NCBI GenBank assembly: GCA_033807695.1
Contig: CM066308.1
Location: forward strand, 2,728,001-2,792,000
DNA: 64,000 bases
Direction of reading: 5' to 3'
From: Daedaleopsis sinensis
Taxonomy: Eukaryota; Basidiomycota; Agaricomycetes; Polyporales; Polyporaceae
Shown here in pieces: positions 1 through 12,620 of the stretch. The notes beneath the pieces were generated by a model. That model saw only the letters and a list, made by a program, of their open reading frames with translations. It was not told the origin of the DNA and did no database searches. The translations under genes were made by a program, and so were the position numbers. The first letter of the stretch is position 1. Each line of letters begins with the position of its first letter.

Positions 1-1270
1 ACGAGCTGTCGCCGAAAATCTCGACCGCGTCAAGTCAGTGTCTTTCTTTCTGTGGCATTGTCCATCCACACTCCAGCCACCATCCATGTCGGGGACGGGT
101 GGACTTACTGCGGAGACCGTGTGCTGAATACCTTTCTTCTTGCGCAGGGTCCCAACGGCAACGCGCCAAAAAGATAACGGTCGCATGCAACTTCTGCAGA
201 TGTAAGTCCCGACCTGTTCCCACCGCTGCACGTCGCGTTCACACATTGACGTTCTTGTCTCGGCGCAGCGCGGAAACTCAAGTGCGACGGAGTCAGACCG
301 GCCTGCGGCCAGTGCTCCAAACGGTCCAACCCGTGCGACTACACCACGAACAGCAAGCGCCGCAGTTCTGGCAAGCCGCGGAAACAGTACGGCAGCGATA
401 GCGAGGGTGACAGCATCGAAGACGGCACCGCCGACCTTGACCACCCTTCGCATTCCCCCGAGCTGTCGTCGTCCGCGCCGCACTCCCGAAGAAGCTCGAA
501 CGTGAGCATGCTTCTCACGGACACCCTCCCGCCGCTCAGTGCCGCCGTCGAGCCGCGCGAAGAGGCCCCCGCCGTCCTTCCCCCGATCAATTCCAGCGCG
601 AACTTCGGCGGCCCCTCCAGCTCGCGCAGGCCGTCGCTGAACACCGAGCTTCCCCCCATCGCGACGCTGTCGGCCGCCCCAGGCCCGGAGGACGACGTGC
701 CGGCGTCGCTGCACCTGCTGAAGCAGAGCGAACACTCCGCCTCCCGCCGGCGCACGTCCTCCGCCACGTCCGGCTCCACCTCAGGCCGCGGCGGGCGCGG
801 CGGCGCCGGCTCGAAGATCGTAGCGTGCAACTTCTGCCGAGGTACGTCGCAGATCGCGCGCATCAGCTGTGCCGCGCATCCACTGACCGATCCCCTCCGC
901 ATCCGCGCACACAGCCCGGAAGACGCGGTGCGACGGCGCGCACCCGGCGTGCAGCAGCTGCCAGCGGCGGTCGCTGCGGTGCAACTACGTGAACGACCCG
1001 TCGAAGCTGCGCTCGAAGAGCAGCGCGAGCAGCGGGAGCGGGAGCACGAGCGGGACGACGCCCCCGAACGCGTCCGCGTCGACGTCGTCGCGCTCGTCGC
1101 CGTCCGCGCCGTCCGTCGCGCTGAGCACGCCGGGCCTCCCCGAGGGCGCGGGCATCAACGTGCGCCCGCTGAGCGCGTTCGACGCGGACATGATGCAGCA
1201 GCCCGCGAAGAAGATGCGGCTCGGGCTCGAGATGAGCGCGCCGTCGATCGCGGTGCTGCACGTCCAATGA
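1..1270 (+). CDS. Protein with two fungal Zn2Cys6 clusters (5' end outside window)
   Basis: Probable sequence-specific DNA-binding regulator acting in the nucleus. Inferred exons are about 1-33 (tentative), 148-201, 269-841 and 915-1270, giving about 338 visible residues. The first cluster reads CNFCRSRKLKCDGVRPACGQC followed by a sixth Cys six residues on, which is the C-x2-C-x6-C-x6-C-x2-C-x6-C pattern of Gal4-type binuclear clusters. About 190 residues later a second full cluster follows (CNFCRARKTRCDGAHPAC, then CQRRSLRC). An intron splits each cluster at the same place, after the CNFCR codons. The linker and tail are rich in Ser and Pro, and no fungal transcription-factor middle domain is visible. 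The start codon lies upstream of the window. Recognition of the clusters is firm; the target genes are unknown. Confidence 0.85.
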
Positions 1271-3066
1271 CTACCGCGCGGCGCCGCTGCCAGTGCCAGT
1301 GCCAGTGCAAAGGCCCCGGCTGCGCGCCCGACGCGCGCGAACGATGGCTTGTCGTCGGACTCGCCGCCGTGCGTCCGGCGTGGCTCCCGTATGTGTACAT
1401 TCTTTTTCCCGATATCCCCGCGTTCCGGCTCGCTATGTAGTGTACGTGTTGTGCAGGCCCAGGGACCGTGTCGGAGCCGATCCTCGTCCCGCTTTCTGTC
1501 TATTACCGTTTGTCGTTTGCGTTTGTCGCGCCCTGTTACCCTCTACATAACTAGATCCCCCACCCGAACTGTTCCGGCCAGCCGTGCGCGTATGATATCA
1601 CGTATTCCCCGGTCGCCGCCCGTGCCCAGGTATCCATTCCGAAGTTGACGTTTCCCTCTTGACTAGTGACTAGTGACTCCCCACTGCTACCTACTCGAGC
1701 CCCACCCCTTGCATTTCACACTGTCTACGCGGTCTATCCAAATATCCGCCCCCGCCCCGCGCCCCTCACCCCGTGTTACCCATAGCCACGGACCGTCTTG
1801 GTCTTTATCCGCCCGTCTGTCTGTACATGTTCCGCCGCCAGCCACCCCTTCCAGCCGCGTTTCTGTTCTGGGTCTTAGGATACGCCCGTTGTGCATTGGA
1901 ACTGTACTATAGCTCTGCGTCCTTGATTGCAACGTATCTGCATACCCTCCTCCTCGTCGTTGTCGGACTCGAGCTCGTCTCGGTAGCGATTGGAACATGA
2001 GCATCGCCGTCCGTGTGTTTCTTGCTATTGTTGCAGTGCACGGCCGGGGAGATGGCGAGCACTTCCACAAAATTGAGCATTGCAAGTTACAGTGTCCGCA
2101 TGATGCCATCGTGACGCACACTTAGATGAGGGAATGTATTGTTATGTGCATGATCAGCCGACCTTCATAAGACTTGGGGAAATGAATGATCATCTCAATT
2201 GATCGCCCCATATATGTCATGAGGGGTGACGATATTAACCACAAGTACAGCAGTGGATATGAAGTGGAAGCATATATGATGACCGAGACGCATATAAGTA
2301 CATCCACTAGTCCATTCGGGCGAACATGGGAGACCGCTTTGCAGTTGAGTCGGGCTACTGAGTCCAGATGGCATGGATAGTATCTATGACGTCTCTCTGA
2401 AACCAGCAGAGGCTGATTGGTCTCATACCTAGATGCGGAAGTACTTACTCGATGGCATGGTCTCCCAGCATCAGCACCGCACAGCTGATAGGTACTGGGC
2501 GTGTATAACTCAATCAGTGGACTCACGGAGACTCGGAGTTGGCATCCTCAGGCTCCACTCCCGCCTCGAAGTTGACACTGCAGTGAGTTCGCCGCAGGAT
2601 ACGATCTTGTGGCTTGACAGCAGCACTGTTTGATACGGCGCAAGGATGTTGCTGTTGAGCATGATGCATGTGTTGCCATGCTAGTATCTGGCAGCAGGCG
2701 GTGGGCAAGAGGTTCTGCTACTCGAGAGTCGATGATCGAGGAGAGTTGGCGTTCGCGGAGGATGATCATACTGGGTACCTGATCGTGGGAAAGGTATTGA
2801 ACCCCGCAGTTTAGCAGCCGAGAGCAAATAAGGCCAAAGAGCGCGCGGGTTGGAGAGATCTGAGCTTTGGCAATTGGAGGTTGCAAGCTTTGTTGCGACT
2901 GGCAGGAACTTTGCACCAGGCCGCTTGTCTCCGCTAGTGCATGCACATATACCGCTCGTCGTCGCTGGTCGTCCTCGTCTCCCCCTCTCGCGCCACTCCT
3001 TACCGCCTCCCACTCGAACTCTCTTTCGCTGCTTGATACCCACCCTCCTCCTCCCCTCGTCGCACC
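1271..3066. other. Intergenic region
   Basis: This stretch holds the 3' flank of the zinc-cluster gene and the promoter of the septin-like gene. Short open frames occur on both strands but none has a recognisable domain or consistent intron signals. No RNA gene or repeat was seen. Confidence 0.5.
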
Positions 3067-5458
3067 ATGTTCAGCTTCCGCAGAAAGCCCAAAAAGTCTG
3101 GCGAGGACCTCGGCGGACCGCCCTTCATTCGCACCTCGCCCTCTCTCCCAGAACTCTCCGCACAGGGCATTCCGTGGCCCAGCAACCTCGTCGACTTGAG
3201 CCAGCTCCCTCAAGAGCCCCCCGCACCCAGAGGCGCCGCAAAGACCTCTTTCTCCACCGACGTGGCCACGCCCGTCCCCTTCCACAAGCCCTGGTCGTCT
3301 CCCGGTAAGGCTACAGACAGTCCTACGGGACCACCCATTGCGTCGATCTATGCTTCACATCCCCCCTCAGCCTTCGAGACCCGCAAGGTCTCGGCGCCAA
3401 CCCGTGTCCGCGCGAGCCAGAAGCGCAACAGGAATCCCACTACGTTCAATCTCATGGTGCGTGCTCTCCCAATGACCGTATGCGCGTCCCGTCGTCCCGC
3501 TTCACGCTCATCCGTCCCATCGCTATCGTTACGCGCCACTCCTTCACTGGTGGGAACATCCGCGCGCCGCCGTCACAATAGGTCGCTGGTGCACAAGGCA
3601 CGGGCAAGACCTCGCTCCTCCGCCTCATCTTGGAGACCGCGGACATCTCCCCCACAGCGACAGCGGACCAGAAAGCGGCCTTGGCGCGTTTCTTGCGTGG
3701 CGGAGCAAAGCGCACGGAGACTGTCCAGACCGCGTGCGTGGAGATATGCGAGAGCAAGTACGACCGCCTCCTGTTGTCCGTTATCGACACTCCCGGCCTC
3801 GACTTCCAGGAGGGCCATGAGCTCAAGCTCGAGCGCCAGGTGTCTTCCATTGTCAAGTACCTGGATTCCCAGTTCGCGGATACTCTCAGCGAGGCACGTC
3901 CGCATCTAGGCACGGGCTTCCGTGCCTGCTGCTATCACGCTTGTTTCCTTGTTACTAACAGCTGCTACAGGAATCCAAGGTCGTCCGTCAAAGCAAAGGA
4001 GACCAACACATTCATCTGTCAGTATAACTCATATGCATCATCCGTCTGCGTTCATCCGCTCACCCACCCTACAGATGCATGTACATGATTGACCCCTCCT
4101 CGATCATGACCGAGACTGCTCGCCGTGCCATGTCGTCATTTCCCACGAAGGTGCGCTCCGAGACAACGATCTCGTACAAGCCCCCAGACCTCTCCTCCAT
4201 GTCGGAAGACTCGGACTCGGAGGACGAAGACGACGGGTCGGGAAGCTCCCTGACAATGTCGCCCGTCGACATCCGCGTCATTCGCCGCCTGTCTGCGCGC
4301 GCGAACGTCCTGCCCGTCATCGCGCGCGCGGACTCGCTTACGGACGGGAAGCTCGCTGCGATCAAGAAGGTCATCCGTCGCGATCTGCGTGCTGCGAGCC
4401 TCGACTTCGGCGTGTTCGGCCCCGTCGCGGACGACCCGAAGAGCCCTGCGGCGGAGCGCCCGAACGGCCACGGCCACAGTCATACGGAGAGCAGCAACGG
4501 CAGTGAGCACAGCAATGGCACCAGCCATGCCAATGGCAACGGCAACGGCAGCGCCCAGCCTGCTGAGGAGGAGAAGGAGAAGGAAACGGAGAAGGAGAAA
4601 GAGGAGAAGCCCGCCGAGGAAGCTGATTCCGGGCGCCCCTCGCGGCCAATCATCAAGCTGCGGCCAACCCGTCTCACGCGCCGTCCTTCGCGGTCGCGGT
4701 CGCGGCTCGAGATCACCGAGCTCTCGCACGCCGAGGATCCGAGCTCGATGGAGATCGTGAACGACACGGAGAGCGTCGCGAGCGTGCGCTTCTCCGCGCA
4801 CATCGTCGTGAAGACGGACCTGACGGGCAACCTGCCGTTCGCGCTCATCACCCCCGAGCGCACCCACCGCCGGCGCACGAAGAGCGTGCCGTCGTCCGCG
4901 AGCGTGAACGGGCACGCGGAGGGCACCGACGACCACGCGCACGCGCACCGGCGCGACTCGGTGGCGACCGCGCCGTCCGAGGACGGGCACGCGGCCTCGA
5001 GCATGCTCATGTCGCCCGTGTCGCCGTCGACGCCGGCGTCGATTAGGAACTTCCCGTACCTGCAGGGCCCCCCCGCAAACCTCAGGGGCGTGTTCGTGCG
5101 CAAGTTCCGGTGGGGGACGGTCGACGTGCTCAACCCCGAGCACTGCGACTTCGCCGCGCTGCGCACGGCGATCCTGTCGACACACATCAAGGTGCGTGCC
5201 CCGATTTCCTGATTCGCTGATGCGGGCGCGCGGGGCGCTGACGTGACCATTGTTTGTGCGACAGCTGCTCAAAATCCGGACGAAGGAGGTGCTGTATGAG
5301 CGATACAGGACGGAGAAGCTGCTCGCCCGGCGCGCGACACGCAACATCAGCGAAGACGAAACCCGTCGGTTGTTAGAAGGTGGGCAGATGGTCGCCGCCC
5401 CCCGTCCTGCGGATCGCTGACCTCACACGCGCCATGCTCTGCAGATCTAGGATTGTGA
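3067..5458 (+). CDS. Divergent septin-type GTPase with a large insert
   Basis: Septins are GTP-binding proteins that assemble into filaments at the cell cortex and septa. Exons are 3067-3456, 3582-3893, 3971-4017, 4075-5191, 5265-5379 and 5445-5458, encoding 664 residues. The P-loop GAQGTGKT is at about 133-140, the G3 motif DTPG at about 199-202, the septin signature HIHLCMYMIDP at about 248-258, and a G4-like ARAD at about 333-336. The septin unique element follows only at about 588-622 (WGTVDVLNPEHCDF). Two inserts separate these blocks: an acidic stretch at about 290-312 and roughly 215 low-complexity residues rich in Glu, Lys, His, Asn and Ser at about 371-585. No C-terminal coiled coil is obvious. 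The second intron uses a GC donor. The protein is longer than typical fungal septins, so it is better called septin-like than one of the core Cdc3/10/11/12 group. Confidence 0.85.
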
Positions 5459-5930
5459 ATTCTGGCCAGCGTGCTCGTGCATGTCGGCTTAAGCTTGTCT
5501 GTTCCCAGCGGTGCTTGCGACCGCTTTTGGATCTCTGCCGTCTAACATCGGACATCTCACCTGCCGCCCGCTACCTGTCGGGCCTCGGCCTCGGCCTCCG
5601 TGGTCGGCCGCGGGACGCGGCGCAGGCGTGTACATCTCACCGCTCTTCTGTCTATGCGTTACTAGCTACTTACCACCTCGATTATACCACGCACGCCCCA
5701 TCTTACGTTTCGTCCCCGGCTCTTCTGGATTCGGATAATTCTGTGCACATACGACTCTCCCGACATCTTGCGTTCGCCTCGCCGCGCCGCGCGTCGCGCT
5801 CTCCTGCTCGCTCCTTAGGCCTTACGTCTTGCTGCTGCTGCTGCTGCACACCTGCATCTCTAGTTCGCATTTACCATTATTTGCTATATCGTGATACAAA
5901 TGGGTCCGGGGCATGTGTGCGTTATACAGA
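5459..5930. other. Convergent 3' flanks with a short CTG repeat
   Basis: Shared 3' flank of the septin-like gene and the chorismate mutase gene. A short (CTG)n tract lies at 5831-5847. No gene was recognised. Confidence 0.5.
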
Positions 5931-7247
5931 CTAGTGACCGTTCGCTTTTGCCGTCGCGACCTCCTCGACCTCCTCCTCCGACAGCCCGTCCAGGCGCACG
6001 AGGAGGTAGTCCACCTGTAAGCAAAGTACGTCCATCAGCGTCAGCGAGCGCGCTCGCGCGGAAGCACGCTAAAGCAAAGCAGCCGCACCTCGACCTCCTT
6101 GGTGAGCGGGATGATGTAGTGCTCGTAGAGCTCGACGACGCCGTCGACGTCGATCTTGCCCGTCGCCGCGTCGTTGAGCGGCTCGCCGTCGGGCGAGACG
6201 TTGAGCGCGTAGAGCGACGCCTTCTTGCGCAGGCGCTGCAGCAGCTTGCGCTCGACCTCGGGCTTCGTGATCAGCGCGGCGAGCGCGGCGCGGTCGCGCG
6301 CGTGGATGTGCGGGATGAACGCGGCGGGGTTGTCCCGGAACTTGCTCTCCGAGACGAACTTGCCTGCGCGGGGGGTCAGTCGTGGTGCGCGGAGGGCGAG
6401 GGCGCGAACGAGAACGAGAACGAGAACAGGGGCGTGGGCGTGGACAAGAACGAGAACGAGAACGGGGACGACGGGCACGGGGACAGACGGGAGAGCTTAC
6501 GCACCGTAGTGGACACGCTTGGAGATGGCCTGGAGGACCTCGAGGTCGACGAACGCGGCAGAGCCGTAGTTGCCGTCGTCCTCGTACTCGTCGTCGCCGG
6601 AGATGCCGTGGGCGCGCTTGTGCGCGGCGAGCGCGAGCGTCGCGGGGCGCGTGATGCGCGGCACGATCGCCTGCGTGTAGAAGGAGAGGATGGACGGGTT
6701 CACGTTGATCTTGTTCGGGTACAGGATGGGCGGGTGCGGGGTCGGCTTGAGGATCGGCGGGGGCAGCTCCGCGAGCGGCGTGAACGGGTACTCATCTGGG
6801 CTGTGGGGGGTATCTCAGTGTCCGTCCGGAGATAGGGGCGAGTCGGTCGATGTCTGAGGCCTCTGGATATATATGGTGGAGGGCGGAGACGGAGACGGCG
6901 GGAGGGGAGAGGAGATGAGAACGCACCTGGTGTACCGTCTCGCCTTGGCTGCAGAGCGCACACGATGTGAGCTTCTGCGCGGACGGGGGTTGGGGAGGGC
7001 ACGCACCGTGGAAGGACTCGGTCTCCTTGAGGAACCAGTCGAGCCAGCTGCCCTGGAAGCCGACGTCCTTGAGCTCCTGGATCTCGCCGCGGCGGTAGGC
7101 CTTGGGGTTGTGCGCGAACTGCGCGCGCTCGATGAGCGAGAAGATAATCGTGTCCTCGAGGCGGACGAGGATGGCGCGGATGCGGTCGAGCGAGAGCGGG
7201 TCGCCGCCGAGGATGAAGTTCTGTTCGGGAAGGGGGACACTCGCCAT
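5931..7247 (-). CDS. ARO7: Chorismate mutase (AroQ type)
   Basis: Converts chorismate to prephenate, the branch point to phenylalanine and tyrosine, in the cytosol. Exons on the minus strand are 7007-7247, 6927-6948, 6505-6800, 6089-6363 and 5931-6014, giving 305 residues. The N-terminal block [20 protein letters not shown] and the ERAQFAHN motif match the all-helical eukaryotic enzyme. The central DEYPFTPL region, the [20 protein letters not shown] segment and the C-terminal block containing [14 protein letters not shown] are also in family order. Exon 2 is only 22 nt and supplies the AKARRYT segment; its phase is required for a continuous frame. The yeast enzyme is 256 residues, so this one is somewhat longer, mainly in the centre. 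Phe/Tyr inhibition and Trp activation are known for the family and are not shown here. Confidence 0.95.
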
Positions 7248-9867
<2,620 letters not shown>

Positions 9868-10033
9868 GGATCCGGCGTATCCTCTGAGCGGTATCCTTTG
9901 AGCGGTATCCTGATACATGGTATTGGAGCTTGGCGGATTCGCGGAGGTCTGGAGCTATGGATATATGTACTTGTATCTAGACTGCGAGGCAAAATTGGGT
10001 TCGGATAGGCTGCTGTACGATATCTTTGTTGGA

Positions 10034-11923
10034 TCACAGCAGGTTGGGGTCCCGTCCGGGAACTCGTACTTCGAGCTTGGCCGAAGCAGAACACAGCTCG
10101 AAGCGTTCAAGCCCTTGTCCAACAACTGAAGATAATTTGAGCCACAGATCGCAGCCAGCTTTGAATCCTCTGAAGCCTTCCCACCGGGCAGGATGGAGAC
10201 AAGGCCGCTCTAGTAACCGAGGCGGCGGTCTGTCTTCGTCGCTATCTTCTTCAAACTCGTCTTCGTCCGGGGTCTCCCCGCGCTCTTGCCAGTCCTGCTC
10301 CACCTCCCGCTCTTGTGTTCTATCTACTCCCTTGCCTTTCTGTGCACGGTCCCACTGTGCCACCTCGATGCACATCGCAGAGAACAGCGGGATAGTGCCC
10401 TCCTCCCCTACCTGGCGAGAATATGGGCAATGGCCTCGGCGACATACACTCATGCGGACAGCAATCGCGTTGCTGGAGCTTTGAGGATGTGTCGCGACAA
10501 GCACGACTGTGTGTGACACGGTGCTGTCGGGGCTGAGGACAAAAGAGCTCTGCCCTTCCACGCGGAAGCCGTCCAGCTGCCACCTGGGGAAGGTGATCTT
10601 CAACGACTTCCGGGCGTCCTCGGCAGCGTCCCATATGGGTGTTGGGGGCCGAGCCAGCGTGCGCTGCATGCGGTGGGGAACGCACACGTGGAGCAGATCC
10701 AGCCTGTAGTTCTGCGTCTCCAGCGCCTTGAGGTCCAACAATGTACGTCGCACGACGACGGCCTGCGCGCTCGTCGCATCCCAGTGCATGCGCCCGACGA
10801 GATACCGATCGGTGCCGGACGGCTGGAGGAAGAGCGCGGAGAGGTGGTCTGACGCATGGTGGCACGCCAGGGCGACCAGGTGGATGACTCCGCCGTCCTT
10901 TGTGGTGACTTTGTACACAGGAAGAGTAGCAAGGACTCCGTGGGCCGTGAGTGTGAACATCGGGAGCGGTATGCGCGTCTTCAACCTCATGGAGAGATGG
11001 TCGACGTCGAGGCGCTTCACATCATGAGAGTCCTGGAAGGCTGCGGGGGACGATGCGAAAAGCAGACGGTTAGCCGACTGCTCCTGTTGCGCCGGGCCCC
11101 CCGCCGAGGAATGCGCGAGGACATCGCCAGTCAGCGCGCGACCGAGGCCCCAGACGAAGATGCTCTGGTCTGGGGACCGCCGGACGATCTCTTCCTGCAG
11201 ACGGATGAACGCGTCCCGCTGCTCCCCGTAGATGGTGGGCATATGCACCCCGAAGATGCCCATGAGCGAGTACGCCTCGTCCTCCGGGCGCGTGGTGCGC
11301 CGATTCGACGCCCACGACATCCGGCGCGCAATGGAGACGTCGTCCAGGGCCTTCCGGCGCGTGAGGATGTCGACATCGACGCCGGTGATGGTCTCAATGA
11401 CGCGGGCGAGCCTGTCCTTCGTGCCGATGACCTCCCATCTCCAGGAGAGAAAAACGACGAGTTCGGGCGCGATGAGCTCCTGGAGCGTCCATCCGCGTGT
11501 GAACCATTCGCTGTTGCGGAAGGAGGATCCCGCGGCTGCTGCGTTCTCGTCGTCGAGCACATCGTGGAGGAACGCGTAGCAGACCGCGGCACCCGCGTAC
11601 CACGCGAACATCGAATTGATCGCCTCGGACAGCTCGGCGCTGCTCGTCTTGTCGATGCAGCAAGTGTCTACCCACAGCCATTCGTAGCCGTCCTCGCCGG
11701 CGATGATGCACGACTGACGGATCTTGGGAGACAAACTCTCTAAGACCGTGTTAGAGTCAAGCGAGAGCTTTGCCGCTTCAGCTTGGATCTGCGCAACGTC
11801 TTGGAAGGTTTGCTCCGGTAGAAGGGCATCTTTGGACCATACGTGCGACAATATGGCATACTGCACGTCAAATGGGCTGTGATAGTAGTGAAGTTGCGCG
11901 GTAGTCGTGTTGAGAAGCCACAT
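10034..11923 (-). CDS. HET-domain protein
   Basis: HET domains occur in fungal proteins that trigger heterokaryon incompatibility and programmed cell death after non-self recognition. This is a single uninterrupted frame of 629 residues. The HET core is at about 20-215: the YAILSHVWS block, WLWVDTCCIDK, LSEAINSMFAWYAGAAVCYA, then RGWTLQELIAPELVVF and EDEAYSLMGIFGVHMP. The remaining two thirds have no recognised repeat or NACHT domain and end in an acidic segment (DEDEFEEDSDED) followed by a hydrophobic tail. It sits beside an F-box/WD40 gene and a BTB gene on the same strand. The domain call is firm; a role in incompatibility is inference, since basidiomycete HET proteins are mostly uncharacterised. 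Confidence 0.9.
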   Translation of the reverse strand: MWLLNTTTAQLHYYHSPFDVQYAILSHVWSKDALLPEQTFQDVAQIQAEAAKLSLDSNTVLESLSPKIRQSCIIAGEDGYEWLWVDTCCIDKTSSAELSEAINSMFAWYAGAAVCYAFLHDVLDDENAAAAGSSFRNSEWFTRGWTLQELIAPELVVFLSWRWEVIGTKDRLARVIETITGVDVDILTRRKALDDVSIARRMSWASNRRTTRPEDEAYSLMGIFGVHMPTIYGEQRDAFIRLQEEIVRRSPDQSIFVWGLGRALTGDVLAHSSAGGPAQQEQSANRLLFASSPAAFQDSHDVKRLDVDHLSMRLKTRIPLPMFTLTAHGVLATLPVYKVTTKDGGVIHLVALACHHASDHLSALFLQPSGTDRYLVGRMHWDATSAQAVVVRRTLLDLKALETQNYRLDLLHVCVPHRMQRTLARPPTPIWDAAEDARKSLKITFPRWQLDGFRVEGQSSFVLSPDSTVSHTVVLVATHPQSSSNAIAVRMSVCRRGHCPYSRQVGEEGTIPLFSAMCIEVAQWDRAQKGKGVDRTQEREVEQDWQERGETPDEDEFEEDSDEDRPPPRLLERPCLHPARWEGFRGFKAGCDLWLKLSSVVGQGLERFELCSASAKLEVRVPGRDPNLL

Positions 11924-12620
11924 TCTCCTAGTGGTTGAAGTCCGTTATCTCATCTACCATGAATGTAAGAGACGTGCTGTGACTAACCAGTACTGTAGAG
12001 AAAAAATGGCAGCGAAAAGAAGAAGACAGTCGGAGAGATGTTGTCACGGTGGTTCAACGTATAGCCTGTGAATTGCCTGTGAAGGTAGGCGGTATGTAGC
12101 AGGGATCTGGTAGAGCACAGACGCCCCTGGGTCGGAAACAGCCGACTAGTACTTATCCGGAAGCGAGGCACATCCAGATTGCTAAACATGACCTACTTTT
12201 GGGCTAAAAGTGGCTATTGGGTGGGTTGGATGAGGCTAGATTTTACTTTAGATGGACATAGGATGGGCATAAGATGCGAAAAGGATGCTTATTAATTCAG
12301 ATGAGCCTGCGGACATTTTCCGACCAATGTCCATCGCGCGCCCACTTTAATAAATTTAGCGCCTGTGAACAACAACACTTAAGTTGAATGCTGTGTTTCA
12401 GGATCATTCTAGATAAGAAACTAACCACTGCTCGTAGAGCCTTAGTGAACCATGAGTACCAATGTGCTCTGTACGCAACACGAGCGAAGATTCGAGCAGC
12501 CTGATATATTGTAGTTGAGTATATAACATAGTAGTTTAAAGCAAACGGGGGGTCAGTCCGATAGTACTAGTATCATGCTTCGGAGAGATGCGACTCGGAC
12601 CAAGAAATTGTGAATGCATA
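11924..12620. other. Intergenic region
   Basis: Promoter side of the HET gene and 3' flank of the F-box/WD40 gene. The sequence is AT-richer than its neighbours around 12200-12560. No feature was recognised. Confidence 0.45.

Noticed and set aside
502..1440. 312-residue plus frame read without splicing
   Set aside because: It reads through the intron at 842-914 and leaves the frame of the second zinc cluster.
4136..5347. 403-residue minus-strand frame
   Set aside because: Antisense shadow of the GC-rich septin-like exon; Arg-rich composition and no domain.
10856..11743. 295-residue plus-strand frame
   Set aside because: Antisense to the HET-domain gene, whose protein is recognisable.
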